The notes under the pieces: generated by a model
The model's input: only the letters and a program-made list of their open reading frames with translations
Databases searched by the model: none
Told to the model about the DNA's origin: nothing
From: Pseudocalidococcus sp964653145
GTDB taxonomy: Bacteria > Cyanobacteriota > Cyanobacteriia > Thermosynechococcales > Thermosynechococcaceae
Assembly: GCA_964653145.1 (NCBI GenBank)
Contig: CAZZCG010000002.1
Location: forward strand, 186,001 to 250,000
Direction: 5' to 3'
Length of the DNA: 64,000 bases
Shown: positions 16,202 to 25,241 of the stretch, piece by piece
Layout of the letters: each line of letters opens with the position of its first letter
How positions within the stretch are numbered: the first letter of the stretch is position 1
Made by a program: the position numbers and the translations under genes

Positions 16202-17913
16202 TCCGGACTGTCCGAGTTTGGTTTGTTGCGGTGGGTGGCATAGGCAAAGGTTTGTCCCAGACCCTGCAAAATTCCCTTACCGATCAGGCCCAAGCCCCGA
16301 CCAATCACCTGCGTCAATAGGTAAACCACTCCCTGACCAATGAAGGCTACCGAGGCCCGGAGAGTTGGGGAAACAGCATCATGCACTTCCAGAGCCAGGG
16401 TGACACCGTAGCGCAGGCCCTGCAGGGATTCAAGTTCTTGAGTGCGGGGCAAATAGATTTTAGTTTTGGCAATTCCCTGGGGGCTTAAGGTTAGGAGACT
16501 GGCCTGGCTTTCAAAGATTTCCTGGGGCTCCTTGACGAGGGTTTGCCAGCGATATTTCCAGGAAAGGGCATTCCGAAACCGTTCCATATCGCGAAAGGAA
16601 AGAACTCGCCGATCGTAAAACTGAGCCTTGATCACATCATTGTGGGCAAAGTTATTTAACAGGGGTTGGACGACAGCATTGGCGGTTTGCAAAATCAGGT
16701 TGTCCAGAAGCAATTTCAGGTGGTTTAGGGCCTTTGGACTGCCCCAGGCCACGGGACTATTGTCAATCATCAGGGGCTCTTGCCAAAGTAAATGCAGCAT
16801 CAGGGCATCCACTTGGGGAATTTTAGCCAGGAATTCGGTTTCGATTTGGCTCTGGGCCTGGAGGAGCTTGCTGGTGATGTCCGTTTGGTTGGGGAGGGTG
16901 GTGTAGGGGCCAAAGAAGGCTCGGAGACTGTTTTGCCAGAGGTCTAACAAAATTTGGGGGATTTTTTCCCGCAGTTGGTTGGGGTCTAATTGGGCACTTT
17001 GGAGGGCGGTGAGGATGTCCTCCCACTGATTCAGGATGATGATCAGCAACTCCTGTTTTTTCTCGGATTTAAGAATATCTAGTTCCAGGGGGTCGCCGGT
17101 TTGATTCCCCAGGCCAGCTTGGCAGCGTTCCACCACTTGATCCAGCAATTCGGCCGGGAGGGGCGGGGCGGGGGGCGGGGCGGGGGTGGGGGGCGGTTCG
17201 GCGATGACGCGACGGGGTTTGGGGAGCCACTGTTGTACGAGCCAGCGGGCCACCAGCATTTCCCGTTGCCGCCCTTGACAGACCCAGCGCTGAATGGGGG
17301 CCAGTTGCGGTTGTCCCAGGTGGGTTTGGAGAGCCTGGAGCATGGTGTCAAGTTCCGTCAACCCGTCCTGAATTAGCTGATATTGCCAACGGGTGAGCAA
17401 ATTGGGGTACTGGGAGGCAAGACTGGGACGCGGGGCCTGGAGGGTGTAGATCTTTTGTCCAAAGCGGATGGTGTTGACCGCGGCGATAATGTCACTGATC
17501 TCACTGCCACGGGCGATAAATCCCTCAACCCCCACGGCCTGGGCCTGGTCAATTAAGGTCACTGCAGCCGGACTCGCTAAAAGTAAAAGCGCAACATGGG
17601 GGTATTGCTGCTTGAGTCGTTGCCAAAGCCAGGGGGTTTGGGGACTGTTCAGGGTAAGTTGGGCTTCTACAATGACGAGTTTGACTTTTGCTGGGCTACC
17701 CATGGCCTGGGTTCGATCCTGGGGGAGAAGACCCGCCAATTGCGCCAAAGCCAGTTGACTATCTCCCGCATCGGCCACCACCACCAGGCCGGGAACTTTG
17801 CCCAAACCAGACCGTAATCCCAACCGAAAAATCGGATCCGGATCCACTAAAACAATCGGATAGGCTAAATCCGCTCCAGCAGAGATAGCAGGGTTAGAAG
17901 TAGCTACAGACAT
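16198..17913 (-). CDS. Response-regulator receiver domain fused to DUF3685
   Basis: A 571-residue protein. The N-terminal third looks like a receiver domain (YPIVLVDPDPIFRLGLRSGL, with the DPDP acidic pair, then KLVIVEAQLTL where the phospho-Asp would be expected, and VGVEGFIARGSEISDIIAAV), so the phosphorylation site seems degenerate. A Pro-rich linker (PPPTPAPPPAPPLP) follows, then a long helical C-terminal region typical of the cyanobacterial DUF3685 family, with HNDVIKAQFYDRRVLSFRDM. The final hydrophobic part suggests membrane contact. Its role is unknown. Confidence 0.85.
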   Translation of the reverse strand: MSVATSNPAISAGADLAYPIVLVDPDPIFRLGLRSGLGKVPGLVVVADAGDSQLALAQLAGLLPQDRTQAMGSPAKVKLVIVEAQLTLNSPQTPWLWQRLKQQYPHVALLLLASPAAVTLIDQAQAVGVEGFIARGSEISDIIAAVNTIRFGQKIYTLQAPRPSLASQYPNLLTRWQYQLIQDGLTELDTMLQALQTHLGQPQLAPIQRWVCQGRQREMLVARWLVQQWLPKPRRVIAEPPPTPAPPPAPPLPAELLDQVVERCQAGLGNQTGDPLELDILKSEKKQELLIIILNQWEDILTALQSAQLDPNQLREKIPQILLDLWQNSLRAFFGPYTTLPNQTDITSKLLQAQSQIETEFLAKIPQVDALMLHLLWQEPLMIDNSPVAWGSPKALNHLKLLLDNLILQTANAVVQPLLNNFAHNDVIKAQFYDRRVLSFRDMERFRNALSWKYRWQTLVKEPQEIFESQASLLTLSPQGIAKTKIYLPRTQELESLQGLRYGVTLALEVHDAVSPTLRASVAFIGQGVVYLLTQVIGRGLGLIGKGILQGLGQTFAYATHRNKPNSDSPD

Positions 17914-18122
17914 GTCGGAACCAGTTGGGGTTTGTCTCAGACGTAATCAAAGATATTATGCGACTCCAAGCCATCTATGCCATCCCAAATCTATCTAGGA
18001 AAAATTGGCCTGTGACGTTTATCCACCTGAGGAACTGGAATAAAAGCAATCGGGCACCCCTGAATTCCTGTGCTAAGTTTTGAGGACAAATTAGAAAAGT
18101 TTAGTGTCAGTGGGAGTCCGCC

Positions 18123-20576
18123 ATGACGGCAATGAATGACGTGTTTCCCCAAGGGAATCCCCGGGATTTGCTTGCCGTATTAAATCAGTTTTTTGCCCCC
18201 CAGGCCACGACCGCCCGCCTTGCCTACCACCCAGACCACTGGCGGATTCTTCTTGAAGCCCAGGAAACCCCGGATCGCAACACCTGTTTGCGGGTTTTAC
18301 GGAAATTTTTTCAACAGGTAACCCTCCCCCCAGGGATTGAGGTCTATGGTCGCCAAAGAGGCCACGAAGCCCCGGCCTGGGGAGTGCGAATTAAGCCCCG
18401 GGCCATCGATATCCCCCAAGTGGCGGTGACGGTTCCGACCCATGATGGCACCATAACCAGTTCATTAGGGATAGCGGCTGATGGTTTAATTCCCCAATCT
18501 CCTCCCTCTAGTTCTTGGTCTGCACCCTGTGCTTTAATCTCAAGTCTAGGGCTTCTCTTGACCGTGGGAATGGGGTTGTGGTGGCTATCCCCAGGCACCT
18601 GGATTGAGCAGTCTGCCTCGCCAGAACCCTCAGAAATTCGCCAAACGATAACGGCTAGGGCCAAAGACCTTGGGCTCCTGACTCCGGCCCCCGTACAACC
18701 CCGTATTTTGCCCCCCCCGCCCATGTTTCGGGGAAAAACCATCCACCGGGTCACCCTCCCGAGTACGGACAAGATCGTGGCTCTCACCTTTGATGATGGC
18801 CCTGATCCGAAATTTACACCCCAGATTTTAGATATTCTCAAGCGGGAGCAAATCAAGGCTACCTTTTTTGTCATTGGCCGCAGCGTTGAAGCCTATCCAG
18901 AACTCACACAACGAATTGCTTCTGAGGGCCATATTGTAGTGAATCATTCCTGGTCCCATCGCTATCACCAGTTTTCCCCTGCTGAAGCCGCCGCTGAGAT
19001 TGAGGGGACATCTGCAGTGATTGAACAAGTCACCGGTCAACCCAACTATTGGTTCCGGCCGCCGGGGGGACGTTTGGACAATGGCCTGGTGCAATATGCC
19101 CACCAACAGGGACAAGCGGTATTGATGTGGTCAGTGGATCCGCGGGATTGGGAGCCGGGGCGCTCTGCTGGATCAATTACACGAACTGTCCTTAAAGATA
19201 CCCGGCCTGGAGGAATTGTCCTGCTCCATGACGGGGGTGGGCCGCGCCAGGCCACAGTACACGCTTTACCCGGAATTATCCAGCAACTTCGGCAACAGGG
19301 ATATCGATTCGCCACGATTCCCGATCTTCTGCAACATCAAGCCGATCACCACAACCCCACCCCACACCCCAATGACTGGCTGGGGTTAACCTCGATTGAG
19401 CAGCTCCAACGACTCCAAGCCCACCTAGAAACCACTAAAGCTGAATTACACCAGGCCCTGTTTTACTCCTCTCCCCTAGATATTGAACAACGCCAGGCCC
19501 TCGCCAACCGCTACCAAACTCTCCACCAAGCTCACAGCTGGATCACCCAGCGCCTGATTTTTGAACTGAAAGCCCAGGGGGCCTGGGAATCTGCCTTAAT
19601 CCATGGTCAACAGGCTGCTGCTGCCGGACAAGCCCAAGACTACGCCCAGGCCAAGACCCTCTGGCAAAAAGCCCTCTGGCAACTAGAATCTATTCCTGAG
19701 CGCGCCTTTGTTGCCCCTGCTGTCCCTGGGAAACACGCCGAGTACCACCGCAACTTTGCCCTGATCCAAGAACGATGGGAAAAGCAACAGTCGGCATTCC
19801 TAGAACCCATTGCCCAAGCCGCTGGTCTAAGTGAAACCGCCGCCATTAGTCTGCGCGATGCTGCTGGTAATTTCTATACACGTCGCGGGGATATGGTGCC
19901 GGGAAGTGCCGCCAGTTTAATTAAGTTACCTTTGGCAGTTGTCTCCCTCCATTGGGCACAGCAGCAGCCTTTATCCCTCGCTCAACCTTTAACAATATCC
20001 GCCGCCAACTACACCGAGGATGCATCTCAGATTCGTAGTGGTCAAACTTATCCCCTCAAAACTGTGGTTGCTGAGATGATCCGCCGCAGTAGCAATATGG
20101 CTCCAAATCAGCTTATGGATCGGTTGGGCTGGGATTACATCAACGCCGTCATCCAGGGGTATGGATACTCCTCCATTAAGATTTATTCAAAGCTAGTGGG
20201 ACAAAATCGACAACCCGCTAATTTGGGACGGCAGGCAAACGGGGCCAGCATGCGGGATTTAAGCCAGCTAATGGGGCAAATCTATCAAAACCAACTTCCC
20301 CAGGCCCCATTCCTGCGGGAGATTCTTGCCCAGCAACAGGATCGAGAGTTGGGGTACGCAGCCCTGAAAAATTCCGGTGCTGAGTGGCTGGGGGAAAAAA
20401 CTGGGCAAAACTCCTTGGTCTTGGGAACGGTTCTGGCTTTTAAGGTGCGGGGGCAAACCTATACCTTGGCGATGATGGATAGCAGCCGGACTTCCGTAGC
20501 TCAATTTAACCAGGCAATTCGCAAGATAGCCGACTATGTGGTGCAGCATCCAGAGCAGTTTTCCCGGCAATCCTAG
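18123..20576 (+). CDS. NodB polysaccharide deacetylase fused to a serine beta-lactamase/PBP-like domain
   Basis: An 817-residue, multi-domain envelope protein. Residues 1-90 are a small cytoplasmic module ending in VYGRQRGHEAPAWG, a pattern I associate with N-termini of other cyanobacterial membrane proteins. One transmembrane helix spans about 137-156. A NodB domain follows: TFDDGP (222-227), NHSWSH metal ligands (274-279), RPPGGRLDNG and LLHDGGG. After a helical linker the C-terminal domain has the active-site triads of penicilloyl-serine enzymes: SLIK (Ser598, Lys601), SSN (656-658) and KTG (759-761). It probably deacetylates peptidoglycan or a related glycan and binds or cleaves its peptides. 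The pairing of both activities in one chain is unusual. Confidence 0.88.
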   Translation: MTAMNDVFPQGNPRDLLAVLNQFFAPQATTARLAYHPDHWRILLEAQETPDRNTCLRVLRKFFQQVTLPPGIEVYGRQRGHEAPAWGVRIKPRAIDIPQVAVTVPTHDGTITSSLGIAADGLIPQSPPSSSWSAPCALISSLGLLLTVGMGLWWLSPGTWIEQSASPEPSEIRQTITARAKDLGLLTPAPVQPRILPPPPMFRGKTIHRVTLPSTDKIVALTFDDGPDPKFTPQILDILKREQIKATFFVIGRSVEAYPELTQRIASEGHIVVNHSWSHRYHQFSPAEAAAEIEGTSAVIEQVTGQPNYWFRPPGGRLDNGLVQYAHQQGQAVLMWSVDPRDWEPGRSAGSITRTVLKDTRPGGIVLLHDGGGPRQATVHALPGIIQQLRQQGYRFATIPDLLQHQADHHNPTPHPNDWLGLTSIEQLQRLQAHLETTKAELHQALFYSSPLDIEQRQALANRYQTLHQAHSWITQRLIFELKAQGAWESALIHGQQAAAAGQAQDYAQAKTLWQKALWQLESIPERAFVAPAVPGKHAEYHRNFALIQERWEKQQSAFLEPIAQAAGLSETAAISLRDAAGNFYTRRGDMVPGSAASLIKLPLAVVSLHWAQQQPLSLAQPLTISAANYTEDASQIRSGQTYPLKTVVAEMIRRSSNMAPNQLMDRLGWDYINAVIQGYGYSSIKIYSKLVGQNRQPANLGRQANGASMRDLSQLMGQIYQNQLPQAPFLREILAQQQDRELGYAALKNSGAEWLGEKTGQNSLVLGTVLAFKVRGQTYTLAMMDSSRTSVAQFNQAIRKIADYVVQHPEQFSRQS

Positions 20577-21898
20577 GCTTGTAATACTGTCCCTAAATTC
20601 TCCAAAAAATTGGGATAGGAGACCGTGGCTGCGCCCCCCTGGCGGATGATTGTTTCACCCTGGGCCCTCAAGGCAGCGATGGCTAAACTCATGGCCATGC
20701 GATGATCGCCCCAACTGTCCACAACTGCCCCAGTCAAAGGGTTGCCACCGGTAATTTCCAGGCCATCGGCAAACTCGGTCACCTTCACCCCAAGGGCCCC
20801 GAATTGGGAAGCAATGGCCGTGAGGCGATCACTTTCCTTAACTCGAAGTTCGGCGGCATCGCGGATGATGGTGGTGCCCTGGGCAAAGGCGGCGGCGACG
20901 GCTAAGATCGGGATTTCGTCGATTAGGCGCGGCAAGATACTCCCTTCAATCACTGTGGCCTGGAGGGGTTGACTAGATACTCGTAAATCCGCCACGGGTT
21001 CACCGGTAACAACCCGGAAATTTTCCTGCTGAATGTTTGCCCCCATGGCCTGGAGAACCTCTAAAACCCCAGTACGCGTAGGGTTGACCCCGACATTGGG
21101 CAGGAACAATTCTGAACCAGGGATGATACTGGCTGCCACGAGCCAAAACGCAGCTGAACTGATGTCCCCTGGCACAATCACGGGTTGCCCAACTAGTTGC
21201 CCAGGCCCAACTATGGTGACTTGACACCGCTCCGGATCAACGGTCAAATCGGCGCCAAAGGCCTTGAGCATCCGTTCACTGTGATCTCGGGACAGGTGGG
21301 GTTCGGTGATGGTGGTTTTCCCCTCAGTGTGCAGGCCCGCCAGGAGTAGGCAGGATTTTACTTGGGCTGAAGCAATCGGGGAAGAATAATGAAAGGGTTG
21401 CAGTGCCTGGCCTTGAATACTGAGGGGAGCAAAATTACCCCGTTGGCGTCCAGCAATGGCGGCCCCCATGGCCCGTAACGGCTGCACCACCCGCTTCATC
21501 GGCCGGGATCTGAGGGAGTGATCCCCTGTGACTGCAAAAAACCGTCCGGCCTGGCTGGCTAAAATTCCCAGCATTAATCGCATTGTTGTCCCAGAATTTC
21601 CGGCATCTAGGACGTCACTGGGTTCCTGGAGGCTGGGCGCGCCTTGAATAATAACTCGATCACTACTGAGTTCCGAAATCCTCGCTCCCAGAGCTTGGAA
21701 ACAGGCGGCCGTACTTCGGGGATCATCACCCAACAACAGACCATGAATTTCTGTTTCACCAGTGGACAAGGCCCCTAACATCAAAGCTCGATGGGAAATG
21801 GACTTATCCCCAGGAATTTTGATTGTTCCCCGTAATGCAAAGTCTCCCGGTCGCACCTGCCACGTATCAGGGGGTTGAAGGCTAACTACAGGGGTCAT
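20573..21898 (-). CDS. aroA: 3-phosphoshikimate 1-carboxyvinyltransferase (EPSP synthase)
   Basis: Shikimate-pathway enzyme joining PEP to shikimate-3-phosphate. Motifs include KIPGDKSISHRALMLGAL, DAGNSGTTMRLMLGIL, SRDHSERML and a C-terminal RVKESDRL followed by WGDHRMAMSLAIA. I choose the ATG at 21898 (MTPVVSLQPPD, 441 residues); a TTG at 21919 would add seven codons. GTTMRLMLGILAS, with Ala directly after the leucine-rich stretch, suggests the class II form common in cyanobacteria, but that is tentative. Its stop overlaps the deacetylase stop by four bases. Confidence 0.96.
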   Translation of the reverse strand: MTPVVSLQPPDTWQVRPGDFALRGTIKIPGDKSISHRALMLGALSTGETEIHGLLLGDDPRSTAACFQALGARISELSSDRVIIQGAPSLQEPSDVLDAGNSGTTMRLMLGILASQAGRFFAVTGDHSLRSRPMKRVVQPLRAMGAAIAGRQRGNFAPLSIQGQALQPFHYSSPIASAQVKSCLLLAGLHTEGKTTITEPHLSRDHSERMLKAFGADLTVDPERCQVTIVGPGQLVGQPVIVPGDISSAAFWLVAASIIPGSELFLPNVGVNPTRTGVLEVLQAMGANIQQENFRVVTGEPVADLRVSSQPLQATVIEGSILPRLIDEIPILAVAAAFAQGTTIIRDAAELRVKESDRLTAIASQFGALGVKVTEFADGLEITGGNPLTGAVVDSWGDHRMAMSLAIAALRAQGETIIRQGGAATVSYPNFLENLGTVLQA

Positions 21899-22139
21899 AG
21901 GCGGACTGGTGGTGAACAAGAAAAACTAAGAATTTTTAATATTTTACTGTGAGATGGTTTAGTTCACTCGGGCCCATCACCATTTCTGGTAAGGGTTAAG
22001 GCAGGCAAAATTACCGCTCGTAATAGTTTCAAGCATTTTGTACTCCATGTCTTTAGAGCAACAAGGCTATTGCCCAATACGGGATCTCGGTTTTGGTAAG
22101 ATCGGGCTGTTTCGCTGGATGGGGATGGTGTGAGATGGC

Positions 22140-23609
22140 GTGTCGATTCGTAACCCAGGCCTGGTGATGTCAGACCCCAAATCCGTGAAAGCCCCGTCCC
22201 TTAAAACTGTGGTTCCCCGTACCAGTTGGATGACCCTGCTGTTGATTGCCGTTGACCTGGGAGCCTTGGCCATCACCGGATTTCTCAGTGTTTGGGGGCG
22301 TTGGTTTTTTCAGGGAAATTATCACCCCAGTCTTTACCTAAGTGGCCTACCCCTACTGCTTTTTTTCCCCCTAGCCTACGGAATTGTCGGGCTGTATCCT
22401 GGCGTGGGCTTAAGTCCAGTGGATGAACTCCGTTGGCTTACCCTGATGACAACCCTGGTTTATACAGTCTTGGGCTCTGGAATTTTTCTAGTCCGTGAAG
22501 GCGAAACCTATTCCCGCTTAGTTTTTTTGTTGGCCTGGGGGGGGTCTCTGCTAGCCGTACCCATCAGTCGAGGCATCTTGCGTCATCTGGCCAGCCGTCG
22601 GGCCTGGTGGGGGCAACCGGTCTTAATTTTGGGGGCAGGGAAAACTGGAGAATTACTCGTCAATACGTTACATCGTCACCCCGGTCTGGGCTTAAAGCCG
22701 GTTGCTTTTCTTGATGATGACCCCAGAAAACACCAACAGGTTCTGGCCACAATTCCAGTTTTGGGGGGGTTAGAGCGGGCGCCAGAGTTAGCGGCAGTCC
22801 ATCACCTTGCCTATGCCATTGTCGCCATGCCTGGAGTTGCCCCACCCCAATTGATCAAACTTCTGGAGCGCTGTGGCCATTGTTTTGAGCATTTATTAGT
22901 GGTTCCAGATTTGTTTGGTTTGGCCAGTTTGTGGGTCGCCCCCAAGGACTTGGCTGGGGTTTTGGCCTTGGAAGTCCGCCAACAGTTGCTTTTACCCATT
23001 CCCCGCCTCACTAAGGCCTGGGTTGATTTTTCCCTAGCGCTGGTCATTGGCCTGGTGAGTCTGCCGATTTTGTTGGTCATTAGCCTCCTGATCTTTTTGG
23101 ATAGCCCAGGCCCCATTTTCTACACCCAGGCCCGGATTGGTCGCCATGGTAAACCCTTTCGAGCCATTAAATTTAGATCGATGCTGCCCCAGGCCGACAA
23201 AATTCTGGCGGCTTATCTGGCCCAATTTCCGGAATATCAGCAGGAGTGGGAACAAGACCACAAACTCAAAGCGGATCCCCGCCTAACTCGGGTGGGTTGG
23301 TGGCTGAGGCGAACCAGCTTGGATGAGTTACCCCAATTAATCAATGTTCTGCGGGGAGAAATGAGCCTAGTTGGCCCCCGGCCGATTGTGACCGCAGAAA
23401 TCCCAAAATATGAGGACAAATATTCCCTCTACACCAGAGTCAAACCAGGAATCACCGGGCTGTGGCAAGTTTCCGGGCGCAATAATATTTCCTATCTAGA
23501 GCGGGTCAATTTGGATGCTTACTACGTGCGGAACTGGTCTGTCTGGTTAGACTTCTACATTCTTTTGCGAACCGTTTGGGTTGTCTTGGTGGCCGAGGGA
23601 GCCTATTAA
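22140..23609 (+). CDS. WbaP-type undecaprenyl-phosphate sugar phosphotransferase
   Basis: Initiates polysaccharide synthesis by moving a sugar-1-phosphate onto undecaprenyl phosphate. The N-terminal part has four hydrophobic helices, followed by a CoA-binding-like Rossmann segment (VLILGAGKTGELLVNTL). A further helix precedes the catalytic domain with FYTQARIGRHGKPFRAIKFRSM, RRTSLDELPQLINVLRGEMSLVGPRP and KPGITGLWQVSGRNN, all diagnostic of the bacterial sugar transferase family. At 489 residues it is full length. The GTG at 22140 is used; an ATG at 22167 is the alternative. No other capsule genes are adjacent. Confidence 0.92.
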   Translation: MSIRNPGLVMSDPKSVKAPSLKTVVPRTSWMTLLLIAVDLGALAITGFLSVWGRWFFQGNYHPSLYLSGLPLLLFFPLAYGIVGLYPGVGLSPVDELRWLTLMTTLVYTVLGSGIFLVREGETYSRLVFLLAWGGSLLAVPISRGILRHLASRRAWWGQPVLILGAGKTGELLVNTLHRHPGLGLKPVAFLDDDPRKHQQVLATIPVLGGLERAPELAAVHHLAYAIVAMPGVAPPQLIKLLERCGHCFEHLLVVPDLFGLASLWVAPKDLAGVLALEVRQQLLLPIPRLTKAWVDFSLALVIGLVSLPILLVISLLIFLDSPGPIFYTQARIGRHGKPFRAIKFRSMLPQADKILAAYLAQFPEYQQEWEQDHKLKADPRLTRVGWWLRRTSLDELPQLINVLRGEMSLVGPRPIVTAEIPKYEDKYSLYTRVKPGITGLWQVSGRNNISYLERVNLDAYYVRNWSVWLDFYILLRTVWVVLVAEGAY

Positions 23610-23863
23610 AGCATGCCGGAAAGGGCCTGGGGATGCTGCTCTAGCCAATCGTAAAGCTGATCCAACTGGGCAAGGGAAATGAGGCCATACTGCCAAAGAA
23701 TGATCGGCAGTGGACCACGGGATTGCTGCCATTGGCGCATCGCTAACTGGATAGATTCTTCAGAAAGGGCTAAGTCTTGCTTGAGGTATGCCAACAACCT
23801 TGGGGCTGGAGAATCTAGGGATTTCATCATGGACAGGGACAGCGGTGAAAATAAAGAATTCAT
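23606..23863 (-). CDS. DUF2949 family small protein
   Basis: An 85-residue cyanobacterial protein. The region LLAYLKQDLALSEESIQLAMRQWQ with PLPIILWQYGLISLAQLDQLYDWLE matches the DUF2949 pattern (helix, then LPxxLWQYGLxxLxQLxxxxDWL). Function is unknown. ATGs at 23863, 23830 and 23827 are all possible starts; the later ones give the usual family length. Its stop overlaps that of the convergent sugar transferase by four bases. Confidence 0.85.
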   Translation of the reverse strand: MNSLFSPLSLSMMKSLDSPAPRLLAYLKQDLALSEESIQLAMRQWQQSRGPLPIILWQYGLISLAQLDQLYDWLEQHPQALSGML

Positions 23864-24009
23864 TAAGCTTTTGCAAACTAAGAAACAGTAATCTAAGCCA
23901 AAACTGGTTATGCAATCCAGAACATTGCCGTGACTAAAAGCGCATAATCTGAGTTTTCCTCACCGCAATTACGCCTGTTGCTAAGACAGACACTATATCA
24001 GGGGGATTA

Positions 24010-24032
24010 GGGGAAAAACACCGTCGGTGCCC
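24010..24032 (-). terminator. Probable Rho-independent terminator on the minus strand
   Basis: On the minus strand the sequence runs GGGGCACCGACGGTGTTTTT: a stem CACC/GGTG closed by a three-base loop and followed directly by five T. A flanking GGGG/CCCC pair can extend it. It would end a transcript coming from the 24.0-24.2 kb region, where no minus-strand protein gene exists, which argues for an RNA gene. Confidence 0.5.
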
Positions 24033-24175
24033 CTGTTTCTGTAATTTTTTGTGAAAATTCTAGCGTCATCCCCCCTACCTGACCTGGTTCGGGAAGTCGA
24101 ACCCTGATCCACTGAATTGCAGGGATGGCCCGTCCAGGGAAGACAATTGCCTACACTTAAGACTAGAAATGCTTC
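24010..24175 (-). ncRNA. Possible structured small RNA, family not identified
   Basis: Read on the minus strand, this stretch can form a rod. TTCTAG near the 5' end pairs with CTAGAA, CTTCCCT pairs with AGGGGGG, and an apical hairpin GGTTCG-ACTTCC-CGAACC sits in between. A terminator-like hairpin follows: CACC-GAC-GGTG then TTTTT. The segment ACCAGGTCAGG resembles one side of the bacterial SRP RNA, but the GGAAGGAAGCAG partner side is missing, so I do not call it ffs. A 6S-like RNA is another possibility. The pairing is seen by eye only. Confidence 0.35.
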
Positions 24176-24274
24176 ATGCATAACCGTCAGTCCTATGCCC
24201 CCATCCATCAAGTCGGACGCAAAAGGCAAAAGGTTAGGAAAGGAGCTGGATAAATTTCTCCAAGGATTGAGCCC

Positions 24275-25210
24275 GTGGAATTAGCCCAGGCCCTGATTGT
24301 CTACAAAGCTGGTGATGCCTTTAGCCAACGCTGGGCCGAAACCCTGGGTAAAGCCCTAGAAGCCCGAGGATGCCGGATTCTCATTGGCCCCAGTGGCCCC
24401 CAGGATAATCCCTACCCCGTATTCATGGCCTCGGTCAGTCGCCCGATCAATGTTGCCTTTGTACTTGGGGGAGATGGAACAGCCCTGGCTGCGGCCCGCC
24501 ACTTGGCTCCAGAAGAGATTCCCATTTTGGCCGTCAATGTCGGGGGGCATTTGGGGTTTCTCACGGAGCCCTTCGAGTTATTCCAGGACATTCCCAAGCT
24601 GTTGGCACGATTAGAAACCGATCAGTACGCAATGCAACAACGGATGATGCTCCAGGCCCAGGCCCATGAGGGGGTTCGCCCCAACTCCGAACCAGTGGGC
24701 CAGCGGTATTTAGCGTTGAACGAAATGTGCATCAAGCCCGCCTCGGCTGACCGCATGATCACCGCCATCTTAGAAATGGAAATTGATGGGGATGTGGTGG
24801 ATCAATACCAAGGCGATGGAATGATCGTTGCCACACCCACAGGCTCAACCTGCTATACCGTCGCCGCCAATGGCCCAATCATTCACCCAGGGATGGAGGC
24901 AATTGCCGTTTCCCCGATTTGCCCCTTGAGTTTATCTAGTCGGCCAATTATTTTGCCTGCTCGCTCCGTCGTTAGTATTTGGCCCCTAGAAGACCGGAGT
25001 TTGTGCACCAAACTCTGGATGGATGGGGTCATGGCCACCTCAATTTGGCCTGGGCAACGGGTGGATGTGTCGATGGCTGACTGTGAAGCTCGATTTATTG
25101 TCCTCAAGGATCATTATTCCTTCTACGAGACCCTACGGGAAAAACTCCATTGGGCTGGGGCCAGAATCCATTACAACAACAACTATGTTCAACGCAATGG
25201 CAAATCCTAA
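24275..25210 (+). CDS. nadK: NAD kinase
   Basis: Phosphorylates NAD to NADP, the electron acceptor of photosynthesis. The catalytic GGDGT motif is in VLGGDGTALAAARHLA, followed by NVGGHLGFLTE, the NE motif LALNEMCI and DGMIVATPTGSTCYTVAANGP. A GTG at 24275 is the start, with AAGGA upstream. The length of 311 residues is normal. Cyanobacteria usually have two NAD kinases; which paralogue this is cannot be settled from the sequence alone. Confidence 0.95.
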   Translation: MELAQALIVYKAGDAFSQRWAETLGKALEARGCRILIGPSGPQDNPYPVFMASVSRPINVAFVLGGDGTALAAARHLAPEEIPILAVNVGGHLGFLTEPFELFQDIPKLLARLETDQYAMQQRMMLQAQAHEGVRPNSEPVGQRYLALNEMCIKPASADRMITAILEMEIDGDVVDQYQGDGMIVATPTGSTCYTVAANGPIIHPGMEAIAVSPICPLSLSSRPIILPARSVVSIWPLEDRSLCTKLWMDGVMATSIWPGQRVDVSMADCEARFIVLKDHYSFYETLREKLHWAGARIHYNNNYVQRNGKS

Positions 25211-25241
25211 GACCTCAGAAACTGACTTCGGGAGGCATGGA

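Larger units (their letters stand above)
23864..24274. other. 411-base intergenic region between DUF2949 and nadK
   Basis: No protein gene of normal size is seen. The part from 24001 to 24180 is rich in inverted repeats and holds a probable minus-strand terminator and a possible structured RNA, listed separately. The piece 24181-24274 should carry the nadK leader. Confidence 0.6.

Noticed and set aside
17700..17730. T-loop-like GGTTCGATCC on the plus strand
   Set aside because: It lies inside the receiver/DUF3685 gene and no acceptor, D or anticodon arms surround it.
24061..24130. TPP riboswitch, SRP RNA or tRNA-like element on reading GAACCCTGATCC / GGTTCGACTTCCC
   Set aside because: No CTGAGA-type thiamine core, no GGAAGGAAGCAG SRP loop, and no complete cloverleaf or CCA end. 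Kept only as an unidentified structured RNA.
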